A stretch of DNA of 64,000 nucleotides from Bradyrhizobium commune (lineage in GTDB: Bacteria; Pseudomonadota; Alphaproteobacteria; Rhizobiales; Xanthobacteraceae). The stretch spans positions 558,001 through 622,000 of the forward strand of contig NZ_CP061379.1 of assembly GCF_015624505.1 (NCBI RefSeq). The letters run 5' to 3'. The notes below the pieces were generated by a model that saw only the letters and a list, made by a program, of their open reading frames with translations, had not been told where the DNA came from and did not search any database. The translations under genes and the position numbers were made by a program. Below are positions 35,533 through 47,014 of the stretch, piece after piece (the stretch's first letter is position 1; each line of letters begins with the position of its first letter).

Positions 35533-36879
35533 CTAGTTCGTCAAATGCGAGGCGGCGATCGCCTTCTGGAACAGCGCATTCAGTGCATCGCTGATGCTCG
35601 CATCGCTCGAGACCTCGTAATAATAGCCTGACGTCGCGCAAGCCTGCATCTTGGTCCCGATCGTGCTGCGAAACGGCGCGATATAAGTGGTGTACCAGCT
35701 GTTGTTGGTGATCGCGAGATAGGTGGTGTAGAGCACCGCGATCTTGACGCCGCGCGCCTTGATGGTGTCGCAGATCGTCGTCGTCAGCGGCTCCTGGCAT
35801 CGTCCCGACGAGGTGATCACGGTCTGGCTGCAGCTCGAGGGGTAATAATAGTCGGCCACGCCGTCCGAGACGAAGAACAGCCATTTCTGCGGCGAGGATG
35901 ACGAGCCGTCGCCGGGCGTCGGAATCGTGCTGTTCATCGACGACATTGTGCCGTCGAAATCGGTGCACATGTCGTTGTTGTAGTTGGTGTAAGGGATCGT
36001 CATCAGGTCGACGTTGGCGACGGACGTCTTCACTGAGGAGAGGCTTGAGGAGAGCGCCGAGATCGTGCTGAGGCCGATCGAGGCGCAATCGCTGCCCATG
36101 GTGTAGACCGCCATCCTGTATTGGTTGCTGACGAGCTGGCTCGCGGTCGCCGTGTCTGTCAGCGACTCCGTCGCGTCTCGCACCAGGTCGATCCGCATCT
36201 TGATCCCGAGATTCTTTGCGATCGCATAGTAGCTGTTGGTCTGCTTGGTCTTTTTTGTACTCGACGTGTAGGTGTCATGGCAGGCGAAGGCACAGCTGTC
36301 GGAGGTCGCGTTCTGAAGCGCCGTCATGTCGGCCGTGGTTGCGCCCAGCCCCTGCGAGGGCGAGTTGTCGAGCAGCACGTAGAAGTCGATATAGGCCGGC
36401 AGCGAGGCCGCGGCGGTCGAGGTCGCCGAGACCCCGATGGTCTTGTAGCCGAGGATCCCCATGAAATACGTCGTCACCGACGACGTCGCCGTTCCCGTGG
36501 CGGTGCGGGTGGTGACGCTGTCGGACACGGTGATGGTTACGGAGCTCGAACTCATGCCAAGCGCGGACATCTGTCCGGAGAAGGTGTTCAGTGCATCGCT
36601 CTGTGCGGTCGATGCGGTTTTGGTGATTTCACTCTTGGCGGTGGCGACCAGAACCGCGGTGTCGAGCGCGGCGGCCAGCTTGGTTTTGGCCCGCGCGGCG
36701 AGGGAATAGTCGACGGCGGCGCCGACGAAGGACAATAGCGGCAGCAGCGCGAGCGCGAAGATGATGGCGATATTGCCACTCCGGTCAGAAGCAAAGCGCG
36801 AGAGCAGGCGATGAGCATTCCCGGCGGCAATGGTCAAGCAGGCGCATCCTTGAGCGAAAACCATGTGCCAAACTAGCAT
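35533..36879 (-). CDS. TadG-like pilus/von Willebrand factor A protein, orphan
   Basis: A 448-residue exported protein. The N-terminal Flp/Tad-type segment FASDRSGNIAIIFALALLPL is a TadE/TadG-like hydrophobic anchor. A serine- and threonine-rich region follows, then a von Willebrand A domain with a degenerate MIDAS (LLDNSPSQG). Cysteine pairs such as CAFACHDT may form disulfides. No other tad genes are nearby, so it is an orphan. The start is uncertain: ATG 36879 or 36864. The frame stays open to 37302 but is not protein-like there. Confidence 0.78.
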   Translation of the reverse strand: MLVWHMVFAQGCACLTIAAGNAHRLLSRFASDRSGNIAIIFALALLPLLSFVGAAVDYSLAARAKTKLAAALDTAVLVATAKSEITKTASTAQSDALNTFSGQMSALGMSSSSVTITVSDSVTTRTATGTATSSVTTYFMGILGYKTIGVSATSTAAASLPAYIDFYVLLDNSPSQGLGATTADMTALQNATSDSCAFACHDTYTSSTKKTKQTNSYYAIAKNLGIKMRIDLVRDATESLTDTATASQLVSNQYRMAVYTMGSDCASIGLSTISALSSSLSSVKTSVANVDLMTIPYTNYNNDMCTDFDGTMSSMNSTIPTPGDGSSSSPQKWLFFVSDGVADYYYPSSCSQTVITSSGRCQEPLTTTICDTIKARGVKIAVLYTTYLAITNNSWYTTYIAPFRSTIGTKMQACATSGYYYEVSSDASISDALNALFQKAIAASHLTN

Positions 36880-37441
36880 CGCGGAACTTACGCAACGGTT
36901 GACCGCGATGCGCGTATCGTGTGTCCGCGTGTTGCAGTTTGTGTCGCCGACACATCGAGAAGCCCCATAAAAATAGATGTTTCGCGCAAGAGATCGGTCG
37001 CGTCCCGCAGCAATCTGGAAGCGATGCTCATGTGCTTCGGTGCACGTACTCACCGCGCGCGGATGCCGCGCGGTGTGAGTGCTCATCAGCTTGAAGTGCG
37101 AGAGGACGATATCGCCGGTAGTATCGTCATCGCGCTCTCGCGCGTCGCTCCGATGATGCGACGGCGTGAGCGCCGAGAGCAGCAAACTTGGATGCTGTCG
37201 TCGCCGCGAAGACGCTGCACCTTCTCCGACACAAGAGGAGAAGGAAAGAAGCAGCGAGAATTCGTTAATACAATTTAACTCGAACTTTAGCCGATTCACC
37301 AATAACCGTTAGGGTTACTTCATCGATGTCTAGGCGAATTATTGCCGGCTTTACCGCCCGCCTCTAACAGAGGGACGGCGGACAACGCACATGCCTCATA
37401 CAGGCCAATAAGTGCGGCCCGCCCCACGCGGAGGTGGCACG
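36880..37441. other. 562-bp divergent spacer between tadG-like gene and metY
   Basis: No convincing gene. It contains a GC-rich hairpin (about 37048-37080, actcac...gtgtgagt), a ccttctcc/ggagaagg stem (37220-37244), and an AT-rich stretch around 37260-37330 that is the likeliest place for promoters. I looked for a SAM-II or SAH riboswitch ahead of metY and saw none. Confidence 0.5.
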
Positions 37442-38743
37442 ATGCGCAACGAGACGATCGCTATTCACGCCGGCTACGAGCCCGAAGCCACCACGCACGC
37501 GGTTGCCGTGCCGATCTACCAGACCGCCGCCTACGCCTTTGACAGCGCCGATCACGGCGCGGCCCTCTTCAATCTCGAGGCCGAAGGCTTTCGTTACAGC
37601 CGCATCGCCAATCCGACCAGCGCGGTGCTGGAGAAGCGTATCGCCCAGCTCGAAGGCGGCGTCGGCGCGCTCGCGGTGGCGACCGGCCAGGCGGCGTTGC
37701 ATTTCGCCTTCGTCAACGTCGCCGACCATGGCGGCAACATCGTGTCCGTGCCGCAGCTCTACGGCACCACGCACACGCTGCTCTCCCATATCCTGCCGCG
37801 CCAGGGCATTACCGGCCGCTTCGCCGAGAGCGACAAGCCGGAGGCGATCGAGAAGCTGATCGACGAGAACACCCGCGCGGTGTTCGCTGAGACAATCGGC
37901 AACCCCGCCGGCAATGTTTGCGACATCGAGGCGCTGGCGAAGATCGCGCATGCCCATGGCGTGCCGCTGATCGTCGACAACACCGTCGCAACCCCGATCC
38001 TGCTTAAGCCGTTCGACTACGGCGCCGATATCGCCGTGCATTCGCTGACCAAGTTTCTGGGCGGCCACGGCACCACGCTCGGCGGCGCCATCGTCGATTC
38101 CGGCAATTTCCCGTGGGCCAAATATGCTGACGGCTTCCCGGCCTACAACAAGCCGGACGCCTCCTATCATGGCCTCGTCTATGCCGAGCGTTTCGGCAGG
38201 ACCGCCTATATCGAGCGTGCGCGCAGCGTCTATCAGCGCACCATGGGTTCGGTGCTGTCGCCGTTCAACGCCTTCCTGCTGCTCCAGGGCATCGAGACCG
38301 TCGCGCTGCGCATGGAGCGTCACGTCGAGAACGCCCGCAAGGTCGCCGAATTCCTGCGCAATGACCCGCGCGTCGCCTGGGTGAACTACACTGGCTTCCC
38401 GGACAGCCCCTATTATCCGCTGGTGCAGAAATATCTCGACGGCAATGCCTCCTCGCTATTCACCTTCGGCATCAAGGGCGGCATGGAAGCCGGCAAGACC
38501 TTCTACGATGCGCTGAAGCTGGTCACGCGGCTCGTCAATATCGGCGACGCCAAGTCGCTGGCCTGCCATCCGGCCTCGACCACGCACCGCCAGATGTCGC
38601 CGGAGCAGCAGCGCGTCGCCGGCGTGCTGCCGGAGACCATCCGGCTCTCGATCGGCATCGAGCATGCCGCCGATATCATCGAAGACATCGACCAGGCGCT
38701 GGAAAAGGCCTGCCCGGCCGCGCGTCTCCAGGCCGCGGAGTAG
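37442..38743 (+). CDS. metY: O-acetylhomoserine sulfhydrylase (aminocarboxypropyltransferase)
   Basis: A 433-residue PLP enzyme of the Cys/Met metabolism family. It makes homocysteine from O-acetyl- (or O-succinyl-) homoserine and sulfide. The PLP lysine is in HSLTKFLGGHGTT, preceded by VDNTVATP; YSRIANPT and the C-terminal THRQMSPEQQ are family marks. Length is typical of MetY rather than MetB. ATG 37442 follows ggaggtgg. It is followed 12 bases later by metA, giving a direct-sulfhydrylation methionine operon. Confidence 0.95.
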   Translation: MRNETIAIHAGYEPEATTHAVAVPIYQTAAYAFDSADHGAALFNLEAEGFRYSRIANPTSAVLEKRIAQLEGGVGALAVATGQAALHFAFVNVADHGGNIVSVPQLYGTTHTLLSHILPRQGITGRFAESDKPEAIEKLIDENTRAVFAETIGNPAGNVCDIEALAKIAHAHGVPLIVDNTVATPILLKPFDYGADIAVHSLTKFLGGHGTTLGGAIVDSGNFPWAKYADGFPAYNKPDASYHGLVYAERFGRTAYIERARSVYQRTMGSVLSPFNAFLLLQGIETVALRMERHVENARKVAEFLRNDPRVAWVNYTGFPDSPYYPLVQKYLDGNASSLFTFGIKGGMEAGKTFYDALKLVTRLVNIGDAKSLACHPASTTHRQMSPEQQRVAGVLPETIRLSIGIEHAADIIEDIDQALEKACPAARLQAAE

Positions 38744-38755
38744 GCGAACGTCCCG

Positions 38756-39757
38756 ATGAGCATCTTGATCGACAGGGATCAAGGTATCTCGAGCCCGGCG
38801 CTGGTGCCGGCCGATGGCGATCTCGCGCGCGATCGCGGCAGAGGCGAGCTGACAATCGGGCTGATCAACAACATGCCGGATCCCGCCTTGAAGGCAACGG
38901 AGCGGCAGTTCATGAAGCTGCTCCAGGCCGCCGCCGGTCCGCGCCGCATCCGCTTCCACTGCTTCTCGCTGCCCTCGGTGAAGCGCTCGCCGGAAGCGAA
39001 ATGGCATGTCGAGAGCGAATATTCCGATCTCTCCGACCTCAAGCAGCAAAAATTCGACGGGCTGATCGTGACCGGCGCGGAGCCGGTCGCACCGGAGCTC
39101 GATCAGGAGCCGTACTGGCGCGACCTCACCGATCTCATCGACTGGGCCAAGGCCAACACGCGCTCCACGATCTGGTCGTGCCTCGCCGCGCATGCGGCGG
39201 TGCTGCATCTCGATCGCATCGAGCGACGGCCGCTTCCGGCCAAATGCCATGGCATCTTCGACTGCGACGCCGTGACCGGCGACTTTCTGACGCGCGCGGC
39301 GCCGGCGCCGCTCAAGATCTCGCATTCGCGTCTGAACGAAATCGCGGAGCGCGACCTCATGCAGGCCGGTTACCAGGTGCTGACACGCTCGGCCCAGGCC
39401 GGCGTCGACATTTTCGTCCGGCAATATGCCAGCCGCTTCGTGTTCTTCCAGGGCCATCCTGAATATGACGCGCTGTCGCTCCAGCGCGAATATCTGCGCG
39501 ACATCGGCCGCTATCTCGCGCGCGAGCGGGAGGCCTATCCGCATCTGCCCGTGAGTTATTTTGACGCAGCAACGGAGGAGAAGCTCGCTCGCTTCGAGAA
39601 GCGGGCGAGGCACCAGCGCCATCCGGCACTGACCAACGAGCTCCCCGCGCTGACTTTGCGCGCCGATATTGCAGCCGGTAGCGCCGCGGCGGCGCTTTTC
39701 CGCAATTGGCTGCAATATCTCGGTACAGACGCTGAAGTTCCGCTGCCTGCGCGTTAG
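38756..39757 (+). CDS. metA: Homoserine O-acyltransferase (MetA family)
   Basis: A 333-residue enzyme that acylates homoserine with succinyl- or acetyl-CoA for methionine synthesis. It has the MetA glutamine-amidotransferase-like fold: NNMPDPALKATERQF at the start, catalytic Cys in STIWSCLAAHAA, and the His/Glu pair in FFQGHPEYD. Some alphaproteobacterial MetA-like proteins use acetyl-CoA, so the acyl donor is open. It is cotranscribed with metY. Confidence 0.92.
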   Translation: MSILIDRDQGISSPALVPADGDLARDRGRGELTIGLINNMPDPALKATERQFMKLLQAAAGPRRIRFHCFSLPSVKRSPEAKWHVESEYSDLSDLKQQKFDGLIVTGAEPVAPELDQEPYWRDLTDLIDWAKANTRSTIWSCLAAHAAVLHLDRIERRPLPAKCHGIFDCDAVTGDFLTRAAPAPLKISHSRLNEIAERDLMQAGYQVLTRSAQAGVDIFVRQYASRFVFFQGHPEYDALSLQREYLRDIGRYLAREREAYPHLPVSYFDAATEEKLARFEKRARHQRHPALTNELPALTLRADIAAGSAAAALFRNWLQYLGTDAEVPLPAR

Positions 39758-39856
39758 CCTGTTGGTTCCGCGTTAGGATTACCCGAGCGTTAAGCTTGCC
39801 TCAGACCGCGCGCAAATGTTTCAGTAGAGAAATATGGAATCACAGGGAATGCACTC

Positions 39857-40600
39857 GTGCTGTCGGCTCTCAACGGACGCTTGAGCAATCGGCTGGCCCG
39901 GCATTTCCGCGCCGCGCCGCACCTTTTGTCGGCGCATGCGCCGATGGTGAGCTTCACCTTCGACGACGCGCCCGACAGTGCGGCTAGTGAGGGCGCTTCG
40001 CTGCTGGAAGAGCATGACGGGCGCGGCACGTTCTATCTCGCCGGCAGCCTGATCGATCAGCCCGGGGATCACTGGCACGGCCTGTCGAACGATGCGATCG
40101 TGCGGCTGCATCGCGGCGGCCATGAGATTGCCTGTCACACTTTTTCGCATCTTCGCGCGGTCGATCTTGACGAGACCGCCATGGCGCGTGAGATCGAACG
40201 CAACCGCAGTTATTTCCGCGGCATCGATTCCTCGATCCGGCTTGAGAATTTCGCCTATCCGTATGGCCTCGCCTCGGTCTGGCGCAAGCCGCAACTCGCC
40301 AGAACATTCCGTTCGGCGCGCGGCATCCTTCCCGGTGTCAATCGCGACGTGATCGACCTCCAGTTCCTGCGCGCCTCGCCGCTGGTCGCGTGCGAGATCG
40401 ATACGGCTGGCGTCGACCGCTATTTCGACGACGCCGTCGCAAGCGGCGGCTGGCTGATCTTCTATAGTCACGACGTCGTCGATGCCCCGAGCCCCTATGG
40501 CTGCACGCCGGCCTTGCTCCGCCACGCGCTGAAGGCGGCCGCGACGCGCAACATGCCGATCGTGACGGTTGCGGAAGCCCTGCGACGGATCGGGGCGTAA
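39857..40600 (+). CDS. Polysaccharide deacetylase family protein
   Basis: A 247-residue NodB-homology protein (carbohydrate esterase family 4). The metal and catalytic aspartates are in FTFDDAPDS, the two metal histidines in EIACHTFSH, and the C-terminal catalytic His in FYSHDV. There is no signal peptide, so it acts in the cytoplasm or its true start was missed. Start is a GTG at 39857 after agggaa. The substrate is unknown, and it is not in a nod cluster. Confidence 0.85.
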   Translation: MLSALNGRLSNRLARHFRAAPHLLSAHAPMVSFTFDDAPDSAASEGASLLEEHDGRGTFYLAGSLIDQPGDHWHGLSNDAIVRLHRGGHEIACHTFSHLRAVDLDETAMAREIERNRSYFRGIDSSIRLENFAYPYGLASVWRKPQLARTFRSARGILPGVNRDVIDLQFLRASPLVACEIDTAGVDRYFDDAVASGGWLIFYSHDVVDAPSPYGCTPALLRHALKAAATRNMPIVTVAEALRRIGA

Positions 40601-40722
40601 TTTCTTGCCCTCTCCCACAAGGGGGGAGGGGAAGACAGCGCCCTGACGCGCAAACAGCCTTGCCACGCCCGGGCGGCCATGCGACTGGCGTTGTGACGAA
40701 TCTCGCAGGCCCCCGCTACGCC

Positions 40723-42588
<1,866 letters not shown>

Positions 42589-42600
42589 AGCGCGACGACC

Positions 42601-42685
42601 GTAGCCCGGATGGAGCGCAGCGAAATCCGGGGCGGTCTTTCCGTATCGTGCGAATCCCGGATTACGCTTCGCTCCATCCGGCTAC
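42601..42685. repeat. REP-like inverted repeat between recQ and acdS
   Basis: Arms gtagcccggatggagcgcag (42601-42620 and on to 42632) and its near-complement ending ctccatccggctac (42656-42685) flank about 23 bases. This is a typical dispersed palindrome between two convergent genes. It belongs to a different sequence family than the gtcgtcccgg elements. Confidence 0.75.
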
Positions 42686-42690
42686 AGACC

Positions 42691-43707
42691 TCAACCGTTC
42701 CTAAACGCATACCCATAACCGTTCAGCGCCGGCGCGCCGCCGAGATGGGCGTAGAGGATCTTCGCACCCTTCTCGAAATGACCCTTCTGGGTCAGATCGA
42801 TCAGGCCCTGCATCGATTTGCCTTCATAGACGGGGTCGGTGATCATCGCCTCTAGCCGTGCGGTGAGGCGGATCGCCTCCTTGGTCTCCTCCGACGGCAC
42901 GCCATAGGCGGGATAGGCGTAATCCTCGATCAGCACGACGTCGTCTGCAACGATGTCCTTGCCGAGCTCGACGAGCTTGGCGGTGTTCTGCGCGATCGAG
43001 AGCACCTGCGCCTTGGTCTGTGCCGGCGTGAAGGAGGCGTCGATGCCGATTACCTTTCGCGCACGGCCGTCGGCGGCGAAGCCGACCAGCATGCCGGCAT
43101 GGGTCGATCCGGTCACGGTGCAGACCACGATGTAGTCGAACTTGAAGCCGAGCTCTTGCTCCTGCTTGCGCACTTCCTCGGCGAAGCCGACATAGCCAAG
43201 CCCGCCAAATTTATGCACGGAGGCGCCGGCCGGAATAGCGTAGGGCTTGCCGCCCGCCGCCTTCACTTCCTCGATCGCCTGCTCCCAGCTCTTGCGGATG
43301 CCGATATCAAAACCGTCGTCGACGAGGCGCACATCGGCGCCCATGATGCGCGAGAGCATGATGTTGCCGACGCGGTCATAGACGGCGTCCTCGTGCGGCA
43401 CCCAGGCTTCCTGCACCAGGCGGCACTTCATGCCGATCTTGGCGGCGACGGCGGCGATCATGCGGGTGTGGTTGGATTGGACGCCGCCGATCGAGACCAG
43501 CGTGTCGGCGTTCGACGCGATCGCGTCGGGGATGATGTATTCGAGCTTGCGCAGCTTGTTGCCGCCATAGGCGAGGCCGGAATTGCAGTCCTCGCGCTTC
43601 GCATAGATCTCGACATTGCCGCCGAGATGCTTCGACAGCCGCTCCAGCTTCTCGATGGGCGTCGGGCCGAAGGTCAGCGGATAGCGCGCGAATTTGTCCA
43701 GCTTCAT
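42691..43707 (-). CDS. acdS: 1-aminocyclopropane-1-carboxylate deaminase
   Basis: A 338-residue PLP enzyme that breaks the plant ethylene precursor ACC into ammonia and 2-oxobutanoate. It has the residues that mark true ACC deaminases rather than D-cysteine desulfhydrases: K51 (PLP), S78, Y294, E295 and L322. Length is exact for the family. Divergent from an Lrp-type regulator, the known acdS/acdR arrangement in root-associated bacteria. It lowers ethylene in the plant host. Confidence 0.96.
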   Translation of the reverse strand: MKLDKFARYPLTFGPTPIEKLERLSKHLGGNVEIYAKREDCNSGLAYGGNKLRKLEYIIPDAIASNADTLVSIGGVQSNHTRMIAAVAAKIGMKCRLVQEAWVPHEDAVYDRVGNIMLSRIMGADVRLVDDGFDIGIRKSWEQAIEEVKAAGGKPYAIPAGASVHKFGGLGYVGFAEEVRKQEQELGFKFDYIVVCTVTGSTHAGMLVGFAADGRARKVIGIDASFTPAQTKAQVLSIAQNTAKLVELGKDIVADDVVLIEDYAYPAYGVPSEETKEAIRLTARLEAMITDPVYEGKSMQGLIDLTQKGHFEKGAKILYAHLGGAPALNGYGYAFRNG

Positions 43708-43774
43708 GAGATCATCCGGATGGGTGTTAATGTTGGCTCGTGCCTAGCATCGCATTGGAAAAATGTGCTCTCGA

Positions 43775-43794
43775 ATATTGCGCCCATATTGCGC
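43775..43794. promoter_or_regulatory. Tandem operator candidate between acdS and the Lrp gene
   Basis: atattgcgc occurs twice (43775-43783 and 43786-43794), 11 bases apart, about one DNA turn, within the 144-bp divergent spacer. AT-rich flanks surround it. This is a plausible site for the Lrp-type regulator; known acdS promoters carry Lrp boxes, but this exact motif is my own reading. Confidence 0.45.
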
Positions 43795-43851
43795 ATTTTC
43801 TTGCACTTATGACGCCATTCGCTAATAATCCTTCCGAAATGATAGATTAGT

Positions 43852-44331
43852 ATGGAAGCCTCTTCCATGTCCGCTCGGCTCGATCGCATCGATCTTAAGA
43901 TATTGAGATTGCTACAAAATAACGGACGGCTCAGCAATGCTGACCTCGCGGTATCAGTCGCCATCAGCCCCGCCACCTGCCATCGCCGCACCCAGCGGCT
44001 GTTCGAGGACGGCTTTATCGCCACTGTACGCGCCATCGTCGCCCCGAAGAAGGTGGCGAAGGGCACGCTGGTGATGGTCGGCGTCGTGCTCGACCGCTCG
44101 ACGCCGGAGAGCTTTGCCACCTTCGAGCAGGCGATCGCAAAACTGAAATTCGTGCTCGACTGCCACCTCGTCGCCGGCGACTTCGACTACTTCCTCAAGA
44201 TCCGCGTCGGCGACATGGACGATTTCAACCGTATCCATGGCGAGCAGCTGATCGCGCTGCCCGGCGTGCGCCAGACCCGCACCTTCTTCGTGATGAAGGA
44301 AGTCGTCGACAACGCGCCGCTGGAGTTTTGA
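43852..44331 (+). CDS. acdR: Lrp/AsnC-family regulator of acdS
   Basis: A 159-residue regulator with an N-terminal helix-turn-helix (LSNADLAVSVAISPATCHRR) and a C-terminal RAM domain (ending TRTFFVMKEVVDNAPLEF). It is divergent from acdS, so it is very likely the activator AcdR that responds to ACC and leucine. The first ATG (43852) and a second at 43867 are both possible. The symbol rests on the context and is tentative. Confidence 0.85.
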   Translation: MEASSMSARLDRIDLKILRLLQNNGRLSNADLAVSVAISPATCHRRTQRLFEDGFIATVRAIVAPKKVAKGTLVMVGVVLDRSTPESFATFEQAIAKLKFVLDCHLVAGDFDYFLKIRVGDMDDFNRIHGEQLIALPGVRQTRTFFVMKEVVDNAPLEF

Positions 44332-44344
44332 GCGGCGTTGATGA

Positions 44345-44911
44345 TCAAGGACGGCGCCTGCTCTGAGGCAGGCGCGGCCCCCCAAGACGCTTGCAATGGA
44401 GCAGAAAGCTGCCGCCTTCCTCGGTCCCCGCGACTTCTTTCCATCCACGCTTCTCTGGATCGCGCTCAAAGTGCTTCGGCTTCGTTTCAATGAATGGGCC
44501 TGTCTCTATTTCGATCTTTTCGATCTTCCAATCGTAGACTAGGGCCAATGCACCGGGTTCGTGCGCATGATTTTCAAAGTAAGGGAACGGGTCTATTCCG
44601 ATGAATACTAGGCCTCCCAACCATGTGCCTGGGCGCGCATTTTCTGGAGGTTCCCCGTCGCAATACATGAGAACGCCAGCGTCCAGCACCCACCAATCAT
44701 CTAGTGCATGCGCGACCTGGGCAACAATTTCGTAGGAATTTTCGAGGATATGCGTGAACGACGGAGCTCTGTGGTCCCGTCGACCGTACTTCGGAAGCGG
44801 GACGACCGGATAGAATTCGAGCGCGAACGACGCGTTCGTCGCTTGCGCGAAATCACCATAGTTGCCGTCCTGAATAATCCAATCATCAAGTCCGACAATT
44901 ACATCGGCCAT
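44345..44911 (-). CDS. Hypothetical protein, 188 aa
   Basis: A soluble, acidic, tryptophan-rich protein starting MADVIVGLDDWIIQDGNYGD. It has no signal peptide or membrane segment. Aromatic and acidic residues dominate, and the C-terminus turns basic. I recognise no domain. GC content is a little below its neighbours. It is convergent with the Lrp gene (13-bp gap). The frame is open upstream of 44911, but MADVIV is the likeliest start. It could be an immunity-like or accessory protein; this is a guess. Confidence 0.6.
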   Translation of the reverse strand: MADVIVGLDDWIIQDGNYGDFAQATNASFALEFYPVVPLPKYGRRDHRAPSFTHILENSYEIVAQVAHALDDWWVLDAGVLMYCDGEPPENARPGTWLGGLVFIGIDPFPYFENHAHEPGALALVYDWKIEKIEIETGPFIETKPKHFERDPEKRGWKEVAGTEEGGSFLLHCKRLGGPRLPQSRRRP

Positions 44912-45064
44912 TCGAAGCCCCGTCCATAATGGATGACGGGACATAGCATGGTTGTGCCCGCGTCTCCACACCACTTGCAAAATCGCACGGTCGTCACGGC
45001 AACTTCACTTGCCTTGCGCGCCCACGCGGGCGACGGTCGCGCCTTCTCAACGAGGAGACCTGCC

Positions 45065-45625
45065 GTGCGCCTTCCCATTCTCGATCCGAAGGATCTGACC
45101 GACGAACAGAAGCCGCTCTATGCGGACATGCAAGCGGGCATCAAGGACCACTTCAAGGGCTTCGTGAACATGCGCGAGGATGGCGCGCTGCTCGGGCCCT
45201 GGAACCCGTGGATTCGCGAGCCGCGCTTCGGCAAGCCGGTGTGGGAGCTGGTCAAGGCGATCGCGTCGAACCCGCTGCTGCCGGCACCGGTGCGCGAGGT
45301 CGCGATCCTCGTCACTGGTTCGCATTTCCGCTCCGGCTATGAGCTCTACGCTCATGTGCTGGTCGCCGAGCAGCGCGGGCTCTCCGATGAGAAGCTTGCG
45401 ACCATCGTTGCGGGACAGCGGCCGGTCGATCTCACCAGGCAGGAGGCGGTTGCCTACGACATGGCGTCGGCGCTGGTGAGCGGCGGCGTGCTGCCGGAAT
45501 TGACCTATCGGGCTGCGGTGAAGGAGTTCGGCGAGCACGGCGCCGCCGAGCTGTCCTACCTCGTCGGCATCTACTGCATGGTCTCGGTCACGCTCAACAC
45601 GTTCGATGTGCCGGTGCCGGACTAG
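45065..45625 (+). CDS. Carboxymuconolactone decarboxylase-family (AhpD-like) protein
   Basis: A 186-residue all-helical protein of the CMD/AhpD superfamily. The family stretch is VREVAILVTGSHFRSGYELY followed by AHVLVAEQRGLSDE. The CxxC peroxidase motif of AhpD is absent, so it is not a thiol peroxidase and its reaction is unknown. Start is a GTG at 45065 with gaggag 7 bases upstream; the longer frame lacks family similarity. A small exported protein follows, and the spacer does not force cotranscription. Confidence 0.83.
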   Translation: MRLPILDPKDLTDEQKPLYADMQAGIKDHFKGFVNMREDGALLGPWNPWIREPRFGKPVWELVKAIASNPLLPAPVREVAILVTGSHFRSGYELYAHVLVAEQRGLSDEKLATIVAGQRPVDLTRQEAVAYDMASALVSGGVLPELTYRAAVKEFGEHGAAELSYLVGIYCMVSVTLNTFDVPVPD

Positions 45626-45706
45626 CCTGCGCGCGGTTATGCCGCCGTGATCGCGATGACACACTCGCCCGCCAGAATGCAGGCCGGACAATGGAGGACG
45701 ATCGTC

Positions 45707-45952
45707 ATGGACACTTCACGCCGCATCTTGCTGGCCGGAATGGCGGCCATCGCCGTCGCTCCGGCCGCCGCAGCCGTCGCTCAGCCGACGCCTACGATCG
45801 GTGCGACGGTTGCCGAAGAACGTTTCGCGCGCATGATCGCGGCGGCGCATGCGCCTGACGTGACCTGCGCGTACCAGGCCGAGCGCTACGCGGATATGCA
45901 TTGGCAAGAGTATGTCTCGGCGGCGAGGGCCGTGCTCGACGCGCGCGCGTGA
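45707..45952 (+). CDS. Small exported protein with Tat-like signal
   Basis: An 81-residue protein. Its N-terminus MDTSRRILLAGMAAIAVAPA has a twin-arginine and hydrophobic stretch of a Tat or Sec signal, with cleavage probably after VAQ at about 26. The mature part is about 55 residues with a single cysteine and no known domain. The ATG has ggagg 9 bases upstream. Convergent with the esterase gene, 6 bases apart. Confidence 0.6.
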   Translation: MDTSRRILLAGMAAIAVAPAAAAVAQPTPTIGATVAEERFARMIAAAHAPDVTCAYQAERYADMHWQEYVSAARAVLDARA

Positions 45953-45958
45953 AGCCTC

Positions 45959-46894
45959 TTACTTTTCCACCGCTCGCCGCACCTGCTCACCGATCTGCGA
46001 CAGCACGAGCTGCGCCTGCGGCAGGATCGCGCCCATGGCGTGGAAATTGTGAACCATGCCGTCATGGCAGACGTGCTCGACCGCGACGCTAGCTGCGAGC
46101 AGCTTGCGCGCATAGGCATTGCCTTCGTCGCGCATCGGGTCGAATTCAGCGGTGTGGATGATCGCGGTCGGCAGGCCCGCGAGCCGCGTCGCGCGTAACG
46201 GCGAGATGCGGGGATCGGCGGCATCGATGCCGTCGGGCAGATAGTCGGCGAGATCGGCCTCGATGGTGGCTCGATCGATCAGATGGCCTTCGGCGAACGC
46301 CTCGCGCGAGGGTGAGGTCTCCTCGAAATCCAGCACCGGGCAGATCAGGCATTGCGCCGCGATCGACAGGCCGGCGCTTTGCGCTGCCTCCTGGCACACG
46401 ATCGCAGCCAGCGTCGCGCCGGCGGAATCGCCGCCGATCACCAGCCGCTCGGCGTCGATGCCGAGTGATGGCGCCTCGCGCGCGACCCACTCGGTGGCGG
46501 CGATCGCGTCGTCGACCGCGGCGGGGAATTTGTGCTCGGGCGCGAGCCGGTAGTCGATCGAGATGAGCCGGCAGCCGGTCGCATGCGCGAGCGCTGCGGC
46601 GATGCGGTCGTGCGTCAAGATGCTGCCGGCGACGAGCCCGCCGCCGTGGAAGAACACGAAGCCGGCCGTGCGCTCACTGGCGCTCGCGGGTGTGTAGAGC
46701 CGATAGGGAAGCTCGCCGCCGGGGCCGGGGAGGGTGCCGTCGGACGCCGTGACACCCGGCGCATCGGCGCGCGCGAACTGCATCAGCTTCGCCAGCGACT
46801 GTCGCCGAGCCTCGACGCTCGGCCGGCCCCGCGCCTGCGTCCCGGCCGCAGCCATCATGGTCAACAAACGCTTTGCGAGCGGATCGAGCGGCAT
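45959..46894 (-). CDS. Alpha/beta hydrolase, hormone-sensitive-lipase-type esterase
   Basis: A 311-residue cytoplasmic esterase. The oxyanion-hole motif is FFHGGG, the nucleophile lies in GGDSAGA, and the acid and histidine are in AEFDPMRDEG and DGMVHNFHAMG. This is the HSL family (type IV) layout. The natural ester is unknown. The ATG at 46894 follows ggaaagg; the upstream open stretch is the poly-G hairpin region, not protein-like. Divergent from the aminotransferase gene. Confidence 0.92.
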   Translation of the reverse strand: MPLDPLAKRLLTMMAAAGTQARGRPSVEARRQSLAKLMQFARADAPGVTASDGTLPGPGGELPYRLYTPASASERTAGFVFFHGGGLVAGSILTHDRIAAALAHATGCRLISIDYRLAPEHKFPAAVDDAIAATEWVAREAPSLGIDAERLVIGGDSAGATLAAIVCQEAAQSAGLSIAAQCLICPVLDFEETSPSREAFAEGHLIDRATIEADLADYLPDGIDAADPRISPLRATRLAGLPTAIIHTAEFDPMRDEGNAYARKLLAASVAVEHVCHDGMVHNFHAMGAILPQAQLVLSQIGEQVRRAVEK

Positions 46895-47014
46895 GGACCT
46901 TTCCTTCTCCCACAGGGGGAGAAGGTAACTCACTGCTTCCCCGCAGGGAATCATTTAGAAATTGCGACCAATAGTCGTGCCATATTGCGGCATCACGTCC
47001 AGGGGAGGCCGGTC

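Noticed and set aside
36880..37302. N-terminal extension of the TadG-like protein
   Set aside because: The frame stays open, but the translation is Arg/His/Ser-rich, lacks a signal or domain and covers the expected promoter region.
37280..37441. SAM-II or SAH riboswitch ahead of metY-metA
   Set aside because: Common for methionine genes in alphaproteobacteria, so I looked for their conserved cores, but none was found.
39857..40600. nodB chitooligosaccharide deacetylase
   Set aside because: It has the NodB homology domain, but it is longer, stands alone and lies next to methionine genes. Only the general family is supportable.
46903..46925. ccttctccc/gggagaagg hairpin as a terminator
   Set aside because: It sits at the 5' side of the esterase gene and has no T-run for any gene ending there; such C/G-rich stems recur in the window by composition.
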